Shown: positions 8,401-17,212 of the stretch, piece by piece
Layout of the letters: every line of letters starts with the position of its first letter
Position numbering within the stretch: the first letter of the stretch is position 1
Origin: Phycisphaerales bacterium
Lineage (GTDB): Bacteria; Planctomycetota; Phycisphaerae; Phycisphaerales; SM1A02
DNA length: 59,270 bases
Reading direction: 5' to 3'
Assembly: GCA_022446795.1 (NCBI GenBank)
Contig: JAKVBX010000022.1
Coordinates: 1-59,270, forward strand
The notes under the pieces: model-generated
Told to the model about the DNA's origin: nothing
Databases searched by the model: none
What the model saw: only the letters and a program-made list of their open reading frames with translations
Position numbers and translations under genes: made by a program

Positions 8401-9041
8401 AACGGCGTGGTGCTCTCAAAGACCATGGCATCACCGGTGGCGGGATTGGTGATTTCCAGCAGCGTGGCGTGCAGCAGCAGGCGAGGTGAGGCCGCTCGCC
8501 AGTGGTCGTCAGCGTAGAGATCATCACCCAGCACGGGGTGCCCGATGCTCAGCAGGTGCAGGCGCAGTTGGTGTGAGCGCCCCGTGACCGGGTGCAGTCG
8601 GACGCGGGTGCGGTCCTCTTCGCGTTCGATCACCGACCAGTGTGTCACCGAGGGCCGCCCCAGTTCATCGTCGATCATCTGCCGCGGCGGGTTGTCCATG
8701 TCCTTCCGAATGGCGGCATTGATGGTGCCTTCGTCGATGGCGATCAGCCCTCCGACGACGGCCTCGTAGGTCTTGTTCACCTCGCGATCCTGGAACTGCC
8801 GGCTCAACTCGCGGTGGGCGTCGGCGTCGCGGGCCAGCACGATGACACCGGAGGTATCCCGATCGAGGCGATGCACGATTCGGGCGCCGGGAAACGTGGC
8901 CTGGGCCCGGGCCACGAGGCAATCCGCCTTCTCCGGGCCGATACCGGGCACCGAGAGGAGTCCAGTGGGCTTCTCGAAGACGACCAGGCGGTTGTCTGCG
9001 TAGATGACGGGTGGAATGGCAAGGCCTTCCGGCACGGTCAT
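8397..9041 (-). CDS. RluA-family RNA pseudouridine synthase
   Basis: This 214-residue enzyme isomerises uridine to pseudouridine in rRNA or tRNA. Motif I is IVHRLDRDTSGVIVLA with the catalytic aspartate at residue 60. The FEKPTGLLS, VTGRSHQLRLHL and HPVLGDDLY motifs are in the right order. There is no N-terminal S4 domain, so it resembles the short RluA or TruC-like members rather than RluD. The ATG at 9041 was chosen because GGAG sits five bases upstream; in-frame ATGs at 9080 and 9176 would run into the divergent lipoprotein gene. The target base cannot be told from sequence. The stop overlaps the stop of shc on the other strand through a shared CTAG. Confidence 0.88.
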   Translation of the reverse strand: MTVPEGLAIPPVIYADNRLVVFEKPTGLLSVPGIGPEKADCLVARAQATFPGARIVHRLDRDTSGVIVLARDADAHRELSRQFQDREVNKTYEAVVGGLIAIDEGTINAAIRKDMDNPPRQMIDDELGRPSVTHWSVIEREEDRTRVRLHPVTGRSHQLRLHLLSIGHPVLGDDLYADDHWRAASPRLLLHATLLEITNPATGDAMVFESTTPF

Positions 9042-9063
9042 GGGGACTCCATCGGGGACGCGG

Positions 9064-9070
9064 TAGCATA
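9064..9070. promoter_or_regulatory. Overlapping divergent -10 elements for the RluA-type gene and the lipoprotein
   Basis: On the plus strand TAGCAT (9064-9069) is nine bases from the ATG at 9079. On the minus strand TATGCT (9070-9065) is 23 bases from the ATG at 9041, with a GGAG between. The two hexamers occupy the same DNA, so only one polymerase could melt the site at a time. Confidence 0.4.
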
Positions 9071-9078
9071 GCCCGTTC

Positions 9079-9705
9079 ATGCCTGTCTCCCGAGACAACC
9101 TTCCTGGCCTCCTGGCCGTCCTGTCACTGCTCGCGGTGTCCTGTGGCTGTACGACACACGAGGTGCAGTACCGCAAGAAGCCGGCGTACTACCATCAGAT
9201 GGCCAGTTCGAGCTTCAACGACGGCATGACCCGGGACGGGGTCGAGATCCGGTGGGAGGAGCCCGAGTCCGTTACCGACGATCTCTACGAGGGCTCCATC
9301 GGTGGCGAACCATTCCGGCTTCGCGAGGAAAGCGAGGACGGCGAGGTCGTGATCCGGGCGCACATTCCCCAGCACGTCCTGGTGAACACCCTGGGTTGCC
9401 TGCGAAACGGTGAGTACCAGCTCCTGTGGGATCAGATGCTCGCGAACTCGACGCGAGAGTTCTACCTTCGGCAGGAGGATGGATATCGCAAGTACGAGGC
9501 GCACCTTCGCAAGCACCGCAAGGACATGGCGGCGTTCCTGAACCGCATGATCGCGGGGCGGGTGTTCGGCGAGGTGGAGACCACGAAAGCACCGGACGGG
9601 ACCGTCCGGTGCCGCCTGCGGAAGAAGCTCCGGTCACACTTCAAGTTCAAGGAAGTGCTGATCGTGTCCGAGGGTCCCGGTCTGAAACTGCTGACGATCC
9701 GATAG
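9079..9705 (+). CDS. Small lipoprotein of unknown function
   Basis: The 208-residue product begins with a lipoprotein signal: a short basic start, the hydrophobic stretch LPGLLAVLSLLAVSC and a cysteine at about residue 22 followed by GCTTHE. It should be lipid-anchored in the cell envelope. The mature part is charged and mixed alpha/beta in character, with a lysine/arginine-rich helix around YRKYEAHLRKHRKDM and a basic segment RCRLRKKLRSHFKFK near the end. I recognise no family. It is divergent from the RluA-type gene and convergent with clpC, so it is probably a single-gene transcript. Its start lacks a Shine-Dalgarno and has a TAGCAT box nine bases upstream. Confidence 0.75.
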   Translation: MPVSRDNLPGLLAVLSLLAVSCGCTTHEVQYRKKPAYYHQMASSSFNDGMTRDGVEIRWEEPESVTDDLYEGSIGGEPFRLREESEDGEVVIRAHIPQHVLVNTLGCLRNGEYQLLWDQMLANSTREFYLRQEDGYRKYEAHLRKHRKDMAAFLNRMIAGRVFGEVETTKAPDGTVRCRLRKKLRSHFKFKEVLIVSEGPGLKLLTIR

Positions 9706-9710
9706 GGCCC

Positions 9711-9725
9711 GGCCACGTGGTGGCC
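9711..9725. terminator. Hairpin between convergent genes (possible bidirectional terminator)
   Basis: GGCCAC, loop GTG, GTGGCC form a perfect six-pair stem in the 51-base gap between the lipoprotein end and the clpC end. No clear T-tract follows on either strand, so termination activity is uncertain. Confidence 0.4.
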
Positions 9726-9756
9726 GATTCGCGGAATTCCGGAGAGTCACGAGTCG

Positions 9757-12279
9757 TCAGTTCGATTCAGTGACGGCGTCAGCCGGTTCATCCACTTCCG
9801 GTGTCGGCAGGTCCTCGGCATTCATCGTGAGCTCGGGTGCGCCTTCGACATAGGTCACGATGATCTTCTTGCCACTGCCGTACTCGCCGGCGAGCAGGGC
9901 TTCCGCCAGGGGATCCTCGACATGGGAGCTGATGGCACGCCGCAGCGGCCGGGCACCGAAGTCGGGGTTGTAGCCCTTCTCGATGAGGAAGTCCTTGGCC
10001 TGCTCGTCGAGCTCCAGGTCCATGCCCTTCGCACGCATTCGCTCGCACACCTTGCTCAGTTCCAGGTCGATGATGCCGTAGAGATCTTCACGGACCAGCG
10101 GCTGGAAGACGACGGTGTCGTCGAGACGGTTGATGAACTCAGGACGGAAGAACTTCTCCACTTCCGCCTTGAGCGCGGCCTGGACCTTGTCGTACTCCAT
10201 GACCTCGCCACGCTTGCCGAAACCGAATGACTGACCACCCTTGATCAGTTCGGCGCCAATGTTCGAGGTCATGATGATGATCGTGTTCTTGAAGTCGACC
10301 TTCCGACCGAACGAATCCGTGAGGCGTCCTTCCTCCATGATCTGGAGGAGCATGTTGAACACGTCCGGGTGCGCCTTCTCGACCTCGTCCAGCAGGACGA
10401 CGGCATAGGGGCGACGACGGATCTGCTCGGTGAGCTGGCCACCCTCCTCGTACCCGACGTATCCGGGAGGCGCGCCGACGAGGCGGGAGACGGTGTGCTT
10501 CTCCATGTACTCGGACATGTCGAGATACACCATGGCGTCCTGGTTGCCGAAGAGGAACTCGCTGAGCGCCTTCGCCAACAGGGTCTTGCCCACGCCGGAC
10601 GGGCCGACGAAGAGGAAGCAGCCCATCGGTCGATTCGGATCCTTCAGACCACTGCGGGCCTTGCGGATCGCCTTGGACACGTGGGTCACGGCTTCCTTCT
10701 GGCTGATGACCGTCTTGTGGAGCTCCGATTCCAGCTGCAGCAGTCGCGCGGACTCGGCCTCTTCCAGTCTCGTCAGCGGCACGCCGGTGATCTTGGACAC
10801 CACCTCGGCGATGACTTCCTCGTTCACTTCACCAGCGGTCTCGCTCATCTGGTCGCGCCAGTCCTTCTGCACGCGGTCCTTCTCGGCCCGCAGCTTCTCG
10901 GCCTGGTCACGCAGGTCGGCAGCCTTCTCGTAGTCGGCGGCCTTGACGGCGGCTTCCTTGTCGATGCCGAGCATTTCGATGCGTGATTCCAGCTCGGCGA
11001 GATCCGGCGGCTTGGTCATCGAACTGAGTCGAACGCGGGCGCCGGCCTCGTCGATGATGTCGAGCGCCTTGTCGGGCTGCACGCGATCGGGCATGTAGCG
11101 GGTCGACAGTTCAACGGCGGCTTCGATGGCGCCATTCGTGATCGTGACGCGGTGATGTTCTTCGTATCGACCGCGGAGCCCCTTGAGGATCTCGACGGTC
11201 TGGTCGGCGCTCGGCGGCTCGACCGCGATGCTCTGGAAGCGACGCTCCAGGGCGGAGTCCTTCTCGATGTACTTGCGGTACTCGTCGAAGGTCGTTGCGC
11301 CGATGCACTGGATCTCACCACGCGAGAGGGCGGGCTTGAGGACGTTCGAGGCGTCGATGGCACCCTCGGCACCACCGGCGCCGACGAGGGTGTGCAGTTC
11401 GTCGATGAAGAGGATGACGTTCCGGGCCCGTCGGACCTCGTTCATGACCGCCTTGATGCGTTCCTCGAACTGGCCGCGGTACTTCGTGCCGGCGACCATC
11501 ATGGCCAGGTCGAGCACGACGACCCGCTGGTCATGGAGCAGGTCGGGGACGTCCTTGTCGATGATCCGCTGGGCGAGTCCCTCGACGATGGCGGTCTTGC
11601 CGACACCGGCTTCGCCAAGCAGGACGGGGTTGTTCTTGGTTCGGCGGCAGAGGATCTGGACGAGCCGTTCGATCTCGTCGTATCGACCGATGACCGGATC
11701 CAGTTCGCCGTTGCGGGCCAGCTCGGTGAGATCGCGGCCGAAGCTGTCCAGGGCCGGGGTCTTGCTCTTGCCTCGGCGGGGGGCGGCGCCACCCTCGGGT
11801 GCGGCGGGTTCGCCGGCCTCTTCCATCTCTTCGCTTTCCACGCCGGCGCCCAGCAGGTTGAGGACTTCCTCGCGGACTTCCTCGAGCTTCACGCCGAGGT
11901 TCATGAGCACCTGGGCGGCGACGCCGTCCTGCTCACGAAGCAGTCCCAGCAGGAGGTGCTCGGTGCCGACGTAGTTGTGGTTCAGGTTGCGGGCTTCCTC
12001 GATCGCGTACTCGAGCACCTTCTTGGCCCGCGGGGTCTGGGGAAGCTTGCCCATGGTGACCATCTCGGGCCCGGACTTGACCAGCTTCTCGACTTCCAGG
12101 CGAACCTTGCGAAGGTCGATGTCGAGGTTCTTCAGCACGTTGGCGCCAACGCCCGAGCCTTCCTTGACGAGGCCAAGGAGGATGTGCTCCGTACCGATGT
12201 ACTCATGATTGAACCGCTGGGCTTCCTGGTTGGCCAGCGCCATCACTTTCCGCGCACGATCCGTCAGTCGCTCGAACAT
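9757..12279 (-). CDS. clpC: ClpC, AAA+ unfoldase of the Clp protease
   Basis: The 840-residue protein unfolds substrates and feeds them to ClpP, and in many bacteria works with adaptor proteins in heat and general stress. Two N-terminal Clp repeats ([15 protein letters not shown] and [15 protein letters not shown]) come first. The first AAA domain has Walker [10 protein letters not shown] (222-230). A middle region with a UVR-type segment ([18 protein letters not shown]) marks it as ClpC rather than ClpA or ClpB. The second AAA domain has [13 protein letters not shown] and the C-terminal D2-small domain follows. A GGAG lies upstream of the start. No mcsA/mcsB or ctsR is adjacent. It is divergent from a secreted zinc peptidase. 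Confidence 0.97.
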   Translation of the reverse strand: MFERLTDRARKVMALANQEAQRFNHEYIGTEHILLGLVKEGSGVGANVLKNLDIDLRKVRLEVEKLVKSGPEMVTMGKLPQTPRAKKVLEYAIEEARNLNHNYVGTEHLLLGLLREQDGVAAQVLMNLGVKLEEVREEVLNLLGAGVESEEMEEAGEPAAPEGGAAPRRGKSKTPALDSFGRDLTELARNGELDPVIGRYDEIERLVQILCRRTKNNPVLLGEAGVGKTAIVEGLAQRIIDKDVPDLLHDQRVVVLDLAMMVAGTKYRGQFEERIKAVMNEVRRARNVILFIDELHTLVGAGGAEGAIDASNVLKPALSRGEIQCIGATTFDEYRKYIEKDSALERRFQSIAVEPPSADQTVEILKGLRGRYEEHHRVTITNGAIEAAVELSTRYMPDRVQPDKALDIIDEAGARVRLSSMTKPPDLAELESRIEMLGIDKEAAVKAADYEKAADLRDQAEKLRAEKDRVQKDWRDQMSETAGEVNEEVIAEVVSKITGVPLTRLEEAESARLLQLESELHKTVISQKEAVTHVSKAIRKARSGLKDPNRPMGCFLFVGPSGVGKTLLAKALSEFLFGNQDAMVYLDMSEYMEKHTVSRLVGAPPGYVGYEEGGQLTEQIRRRPYAVVLLDEVEKAHPDVFNMLLQIMEEGRLTDSFGRKVDFKNTIIIMTSNIGAELIKGGQSFGFGKRGEVMEYDKVQAALKAEVEKFFRPEFINRLDDTVVFQPLVREDLYGIIDLELSKVCERMRAKGMDLELDEQAKDFLIEKGYNPDFGARPLRRAISSHVEDPLAEALLAGEYGSGKKIIVTYVEGAPELTMNAEDLPTPEVDEPADAVTESN

Positions 12280-12412
12280 CTCGATTCTCCAACTTCCTGG
12301 TCTACGGTGGTGTACCGTCGAGTCCCATCAGGGTATCCGCCAAATCGGTATCCCGCAGGGTTCCGGGCTGATAGGGTGCTGGCAGCCGATGCCAGGCAGA
12401 CCCATCCAGAGT

Positions 12413-12432
12413 GAACCCCCATTTTGGGGTTC
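12413..12432. promoter_or_regulatory. Palindrome in the clpC / zinc peptidase divergent region
   Basis: GAACCCC, six-base loop, GGGGTTC form a perfect seven-pair inverted repeat within the 200-base gap 12280-12479. It does not resemble CIRCE or a CtsR box. It could be an operator for either gene or a hairpin in the leader of the peptidase gene. A TAGACC hexamer on the minus strand about 27 bases before clpC may be part of its promoter. Confidence 0.35.
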
Positions 12433-12479
12433 CATGAGCGCATCGATCGGTCTTCCTCATCGGCTCCGGAGGTGTTGAT

Positions 12480-13820
12480 GTGAACCGGAACCTCCCGAGA
12501 CTGTTGAAACGGGCCATTCCCGGCCTCCTGATCGCCCTGCTCGTATCGGGAGCCCGGTCCGAGGTGGTTATCGAGCCAGCCCGGACCGTTCGCCTGGTGG
12601 GGACCGATGGCGAGTCGATCCGGGCCGAGGTCAGCCGACTGGACCGGGAGGGGTTGCATGGTCCGGGGGGGACCGTGCCCTGGCCGCAGGTCCGCCCGCG
12701 GGAGGTGAGTCAACTCTGGTTGAGCCTGATGGACCGCGGTCGCGGCCAGGATTGGCTCGACGGTGCGTGGGTCATCCTGGTTCATCCCGGGGCGACCACC
12801 CGTGACCGGCGGGAGGCAGATCGATTCCTGGGAGAAGCCAGCCGCCTGCTGGAGGATGGTCCCACGCAGGTGGCCACCCTTCGGGAAGCTGCCGCGGCTC
12901 ACGTGGCCGGCCGTCGGGAACGGAATCTCGTGGATGCCCGCCGCCAGCGACGGCAACTGGGTGTGGAGGCGGGGGGCTGGACTGCCACGCCCTGGCCTTC
13001 GGCGGACCAGGCGGCCCTGGATGCTCGGAAGGAACGAGTGCGATCCCTGCTCCAGGACCAGTTGGGCAAGGCCGGCGATGAGGCGGCATCGGGGCGGATG
13101 ATGACGACGCGGCACTTCTACCTGGCCAGCGACGAGCCACGGACTGATCTTCATGGCATCGGGCTGGAACTGGATCACCTCATCTCGGATCTGAATTCGA
13201 CCTTCGGTCGGCCACTGGATGATCGTCCGTTCGCGGCGCGAGCCGGGGTACTGGTGTTTTCGGATCCAGCCAGGCGGCGGGCCATCGAGAACGTCGCCTT
13301 CGAGTTTCCCGGCCAGGGGGACACGCTGGCCCGAGTGCATGTCAACGGCCCTGGTGACGGAGACGTCTACCTGGTGATCGATGCCTCGGACCTGGCCCTG
13401 GCCCGCCAGCAGATGCGGCACGAAGCGGTGCATGCCTGGATGCACCGGCACCGATCACCTGTTCGGCCTCCGGCCTGGTTCAACGAGGGATTGGCCCACG
13501 CGGTGGCCTGGTGGCGGGTGTCGCCCGGTGACCAGGACTGGCGTGCAGAAGCCGTGGCTCACATTCGCAAGCCGGGATACGTTTCGTCGTTGATGGCACG
13601 CGAGTATGCCCCTGGGACGTGGACCATGACCGGGGTCGACACGGCGGTGGCGGGGCTCCTGGTGAGGCGGCTCCTGGAAGAGCGAAGAGACCAGGTGATC
13701 GACTGGATGGATCGGATGAAGCGGGGCGAACCCGCGGAGGCGGCCTTTGTCCAGGCCTTCGGCGCAGAGGTCCCCGAGGTCCTCGGTCGAAACCTCCGCT
13801 ACTGGGAACTCAATGACTGA
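12480..13820 (+). CDS. Secreted gluzincin-type zinc metallopeptidase (peptidase MA-like)
   Basis: The 446-residue product starts at a GTG with GGAGG five to eight bases upstream and has a signal peptide (RAIPGLLIALLVSGARS). The C-terminal half carries the zinc motif MRHEAVHAWMH (HExxH) and, about 18 residues on, WFNEGLAH, whose glutamate is the usual third ligand of gluzincins. This is the arrangement of peptidase MA-like domains. The N-terminal half, rich in Arg, Glu and Ala, is likely helical and of unknown use. It should act in the periplasm or outside. Substrate unknown. The 3' end overlaps lolD by 11 bases on the opposite strand. Confidence 0.8.
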   Translation: MNRNLPRLLKRAIPGLLIALLVSGARSEVVIEPARTVRLVGTDGESIRAEVSRLDREGLHGPGGTVPWPQVRPREVSQLWLSLMDRGRGQDWLDGAWVILVHPGATTRDRREADRFLGEASRLLEDGPTQVATLREAAAAHVAGRRERNLVDARRQRRQLGVEAGGWTATPWPSADQAALDARKERVRSLLQDQLGKAGDEAASGRMMTTRHFYLASDEPRTDLHGIGLELDHLISDLNSTFGRPLDDRPFAARAGVLVFSDPARRRAIENVAFEFPGQGDTLARVHVNGPGDGDVYLVIDASDLALARQQMRHEAVHAWMHRHRSPVRPPAWFNEGLAHAVAWWRVSPGDQDWRAEAVAHIRKPGYVSSLMAREYAPGTWTMTGVDTAVAGLLVRRLLEERRDQVIDWMDRMKRGEPAEAAFVQAFGAEVPEVLGRNLRYWELND

Positions 13821-14508
13821 CTGGTGACTCGTCCGGCACGACCTGGCCCTGCTGCAGGACCACGGTGCGGTCCGCCAGCGCGGCGATGCTGCGGTCATGC
13901 GTCACCATCATGATGCCCAGGCCGGCCTCGTGCTCCCGCTTGAGCAGGTCGAGGATCTCCTGGCCAGTCTCGGCATCCAGGTTCCCGGTTGGCTCGTCGG
14001 CCAGCAGGATCTCGGGACCGTTCAGCAGCGCTCGCGCGATGGCGACACGCTGGCGTTCGCCGCCGGAGAGTTCCCGGGGCCGGTGGGTCAGCCGATGGTC
14101 GAGTCCGAAGGCCTCGAGAAGTTCGCGTGCCCGTTTCCGGTCACCACGGATCCCGGCGCCCACGAGGCCGGGCAGCAGCGTGTTTTCCAGGACATTCAGT
14201 TCCGGCAGCAGGTGATAGAACTGGAAGACGAAGCCGACGTCCCGGTTGCGATACCGGTTGCGGGCGCCTCGGACGTGCGAGGAAATGAGCTCGCCCTTGA
14301 AGCGGATCTCTCCGCTATCCGGCGTATCGAGACCGCCCAGCAGGTGAAGCAGCGTGCTTTTCCCGGAGCCACTGGCGCCGAGAATGGCCACCCATTCCCC
14401 GGGTTCCATATGGATGGAACTGCCGCGCAGGACGGGAACGTCCACCGTACCCATGCGGTAGGTCTTGTACAGGTTCCGGGCTTCCAGCAGCGGTGAAGAC
14501 TCACTCAT
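13810..14508 (-). CDS. lolD: LolD-type ABC transporter ATPase
   Basis: The 232-residue ATPase powers the LolCE/FtsX-type permease encoded just upstream. Walker A is GASGSGKST (44-52), the signature is LSGGERQRVA and Walker B is LLADEPTGNLD, the last being the hallmark of the LolD/MacB/FtsE class. The start overlaps the permease stop by eight bases, which implies translational coupling. In Gram-negative bacteria the complex extracts lipoproteins from the inner membrane. The lipoproteins elsewhere in this window and the presence of lpxI fit an outer membrane. A MacB-like exporter is the alternative. Confidence 0.88.
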   Translation of the reverse strand: MSESSPLLEARNLYKTYRMGTVDVPVLRGSSIHMEPGEWVAILGASGSGKSTLLHLLGGLDTPDSGEIRFKGELISSHVRGARNRYRNRDVGFVFQFYHLLPELNVLENTLLPGLVGAGIRGDRKRARELLEAFGLDHRLTHRPRELSGGERQRVAIARALLNGPEILLADEPTGNLDAETGQEILDLLKREHEAGLGIMMVTHDRSIAALADRTVVLQQGQVVPDESPVSH

Positions 14509-16387
14509 AGCGCAAGGCCCTCACCGGATCGATGTCAGCAGCACGGGCCGCGGGAATCGCGGCGCCGACGAGACTGAAGATGACGGCCCCGATCATCGTG
14601 ATGATGGCCTCGGGGACGTCGATGTCGTTTGGAACTTCGGTGAAGTAGTAGACCGCCGGATCCCAGATCACCAGGCCGCCCTGGGCATCGAGGAGGAAGA
14701 TGAGCGTGGTGAACACACCCAGGACGAGTGTCCCCATGACCCCGAGTACCACCGGCAGGATGCGGCCACCGAAGAGCTTGATCACGGTCCAGAAGAACAT
14801 GATGGCGGTCGCCACGGCAAGTCCCCAGGCCAGCCACTCGGGCGGCTCGGCCAGCATGTCGTGAATGCCGTTGACGTTGCTCGTGACCAGCCAGCCCAGC
14901 AGCAGGCCGAAGAAGGCGCCGACGACGCCGACGACCAGCCCGTACAGCATGAAGATCCACACGATGCCCGGTCGCGAGGCGCCGATGCTCCGGAGGATCC
15001 CGATGTCACGGGTCTTCTCGTAGACGATGGCCCAGAAGATCGCGAGTACCAGTGCGGCGCAGACGACGTAGACAATTGAGAACAGCGTGCGCATCAGGGC
15101 GCGTTCCTTCTCGACCGGGCCGATGAAGGCGGCGTTCTGTTCTTCCCATGTCAGTACGTTGAGCCCGAAGTTGATCCCTTCCCTCGGTGGGCGGGGACCG
15201 TCCGGGTGGGCCTCCTCGACGCGGGTGACGAATGCCCGGTAGGCCTCGCGGACGCGTTCACGCAGGGCAAGCGGCTCGACGCCGGGTTGTCCGCGGACCA
15301 GGATCATCGTCGCCCGGGCGGGCTCGACACCGACGACCTTGGTCGGGTCCAGGTCATCGACGATCTCGGCTTCGTCCAGGTGCATCAACCGCTGGGCGAC
15401 CTCGATGGGCAACATGACGCGGCTTTCGTCAACAGGGAATACCCCGCTCGAGAACTCGTTGAGGAACGGCAGGACTTCCGTCTCCGGTTCGAGTGTCCCG
15501 CCGGAGGCATCGACCGGGATCGTGGTCAGGGCGCCCTGGAATCGTGGCAGCCACCAGTGTCCGTTGCGGCCGATCTTGTACTGGCCCTCGCTGTCGCGGT
15601 AGTTGGCGTCGGAGACGTGGATGCCCGCGACCATGCCCGGTTGGCCGTTGCGTCGCATCGTGAGACCGTCTTCGCGGTAGTTGTCTTCCAGGTCGAAGTC
15701 ATTCTCGATCTCGGCTTCCACCGCGGACTGGATGGTCTCGAGTTGATCTTCCCGCAGGGTCTTGCGGATGACATCGGGCGAGTTCAACACGACGGTCCGC
15801 AGGTGATCGATCCACTCCGGCTGCGTCAGCGCGGTGGCGAGGTCGGCGACCTGGCCGTCGCTCATGCTGGTCGTGTCCTCGTAGCCACTGGCCCGGAGGA
15901 TGGCGATCTTCTGCTGTCGATCAAGTGACTTCGCAACGGGTCCATAGAGTCGGTCGCGTGCGACGTAGTAGCGGGCGGCCTCCGGGATGGTGGGCCACAT
16001 CAGCGTGTCGGCATAGGTGGTGACCTTGGCGAAGCGGCCCGGGTCAACCCCCCAGATCTGGACCATCTTCGGTTCCTTGCCGGCGCCCTCGGGGTAGGGC
16101 ATGCGCAGGACGCCGATGGTGTCGACCAGCGGGGCGGCAGCAGCGGCTTCAGGCAGGGCTTCGATCTCCTCGATCAGGTCGTCGTACCAGGGGATGCCGA
16201 CCACGGGATAGGAGATCACCACGTCACCCATCAGCGTGCGGCCGGAATCACGGACCATGTCCAGGAAACCGGTCATCACCGAGACGACGACGATCACCAG
16301 GGCCACGCACAGGGCGACGGCAGCGACTGCCAGCACGGGAATGATGCGGCTGGTGAGGTACCTGCTGGTGAGGAGGAACTGGTACAC
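14501..16387 (-). CDS. lolC: LolC/LolE-type ABC transporter permease with enlarged periplasmic domain
   Basis: The 628-residue membrane protein has the FtsX layout: one N-terminal transmembrane segment (about 12-40), a large periplasmic domain, and C-terminal membrane segments. The RDIGILRSIGASRPGI segment and the terminal PAARAADIDPVRALRYE are the family's signature cytoplasmic stretches. It is about 200 residues longer than typical LolC or LolE. The extra length lies mainly in the periplasmic domain (about 40-410), and an extra hydrophobic segment (LPVVLGVMGTLVLGVFTTLI) sits between the usual last helices. Start is GTG. Only one permease gene is present, so it may act as a homodimer. It follows nnrE by 35 bases. 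Confidence 0.85.
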   Translation of the reverse strand: MYQFLLTSRYLTSRIIPVLAVAAVALCVALVIVVVSVMTGFLDMVRDSGRTLMGDVVISYPVVGIPWYDDLIEEIEALPEAAAAAPLVDTIGVLRMPYPEGAGKEPKMVQIWGVDPGRFAKVTTYADTLMWPTIPEAARYYVARDRLYGPVAKSLDRQQKIAILRASGYEDTTSMSDGQVADLATALTQPEWIDHLRTVVLNSPDVIRKTLREDQLETIQSAVEAEIENDFDLEDNYREDGLTMRRNGQPGMVAGIHVSDANYRDSEGQYKIGRNGHWWLPRFQGALTTIPVDASGGTLEPETEVLPFLNEFSSGVFPVDESRVMLPIEVAQRLMHLDEAEIVDDLDPTKVVGVEPARATMILVRGQPGVEPLALRERVREAYRAFVTRVEEAHPDGPRPPREGINFGLNVLTWEEQNAAFIGPVEKERALMRTLFSIVYVVCAALVLAIFWAIVYEKTRDIGILRSIGASRPGIVWIFMLYGLVVGVVGAFFGLLLGWLVTSNVNGIHDMLAEPPEWLAWGLAVATAIMFFWTVIKLFGGRILPVVLGVMGTLVLGVFTTLIFLLDAQGGLVIWDPAVYYFTEVPNDIDVPEAIITMIGAVIFSLVGAAIPAARAADIDPVRALRYE

Positions 16388-16422
16388 GAGACGAGGATGA
16401 TATCCCCACCGGGGGCGGTTGT

Positions 16423-17112
16423 TCAGCCGGGTTGATCAATGGCCAGTGATTGGGCCAGCGAGCGGGGCACCCCGATGTCGACGACGTGAATGGTGCCGGT
16501 CCAGGTTGCCGCGGCAGGATCGAGGAACCCGCGTTTCCACCCCACGAAGGTGGCTGTTGCCGTGGCCTGGACGGCAGCGCCCAGCGGCTGCCCCGTGTCG
16601 GCGTCCAGGCCGGACGGGATATCGATGGCCAGTACCGGTGCTGACGATGCATTGATGGCGTCGATCAGGTCCCGGGCGCCGCCACCGACGGGTCGATCCA
16701 GTCCGGTGCCCAGGAGGGCATCGATGATCAATGTGGCATCGACAAGCGGCTCGACGTGGCTCGTCACCGGGATGTTCAGTTGTCCTGCGGCCCGGGCATT
16801 GACCGCGGCATCGGATCCCGGTCGCGGCTCGGTCCGGGTGACGATGGTGACCGGAATGCCATGTCCATGAAGCAGACGCGCCATCGCGTAGCCGTCGCCG
16901 CCGTTGTTTCCCGGACCACACGTGATGACGATGGGCGCGGTGGGCTTGGGCCCGGCCAGCATGTCCCGGGCGATGGCGACTGCGCCCATGGCGGCATTCT
17001 CCATCAGGACAAGGCCAGGCATGTCGTGTGATTCGATGGCCTGTCGATCGACTTCCCGGATACCGGCGCGATCGAAGACAAGTGGCTTCGCTGGACGTGC
17101 GTCTCCACGCAT
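16423..17112 (-). CDS. nnrE: NAD(P)H-hydrate epimerase (YjeF N-terminal domain)
   Basis: The 229-residue enzyme interconverts the R and S forms of damaged, hydrated NAD(P)H so that a dehydratase can repair them. The Rossmann-like domain shows MENAAMGAVAIA, the phosphate loop CGPGNNGGDGYAMARLL (66-74 and on), DALLGTGLDRPV and AIDIPSGLDADTG, all family hallmarks. The C-terminal ADP-dependent dehydratase domain found in bifunctional Nnr proteins is absent and no nnrD is seen in this window. The start has no Shine-Dalgarno and sits five bases after a TAGACT box. It heads the nnrE-lolC-lolD operon. Confidence 0.92.
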   Translation of the reverse strand: MRGDARPAKPLVFDRAGIREVDRQAIESHDMPGLVLMENAAMGAVAIARDMLAGPKPTAPIVITCGPGNNGGDGYAMARLLHGHGIPVTIVTRTEPRPGSDAAVNARAAGQLNIPVTSHVEPLVDATLIIDALLGTGLDRPVGGGARDLIDAINASSAPVLAIDIPSGLDADTGQPLGAAVQATATATFVGWKRGFLDPAAATWTGTIHVVDIGVPRSLAQSLAIDQPG

Positions 17113-17117
17113 GCCGA

Positions 17118-17123
17118 AGTCTA
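17118..17123 (-). promoter_or_regulatory. Probable -10 element of nnrE (leaderless)
   Basis: TAGACT on the minus strand is followed by five bases and the ATG at 17112. The spacing fits transcription starting at or within a base or two of the start codon. Confidence 0.45.
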
Positions 17124-17200
17124 CCGTGCCCTTGATGCTCTCGGCCTTGTCGAATCCCCGACAGCCGGTGATCGCATCGCGGTGGCGTGGCGTATTCCTC

Positions 17201-17206
17201 TACACT
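17201..17206 (+). promoter_or_regulatory. Probable -10 element of the GT2 gene (leaderless)
   Basis: TACACT is followed by six C/G bases and the ATG at 17213. No Shine-Dalgarno is present. The same hexamer precedes shc. Confidence 0.5.
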
Positions 17207-17212
17207 CCCCCG

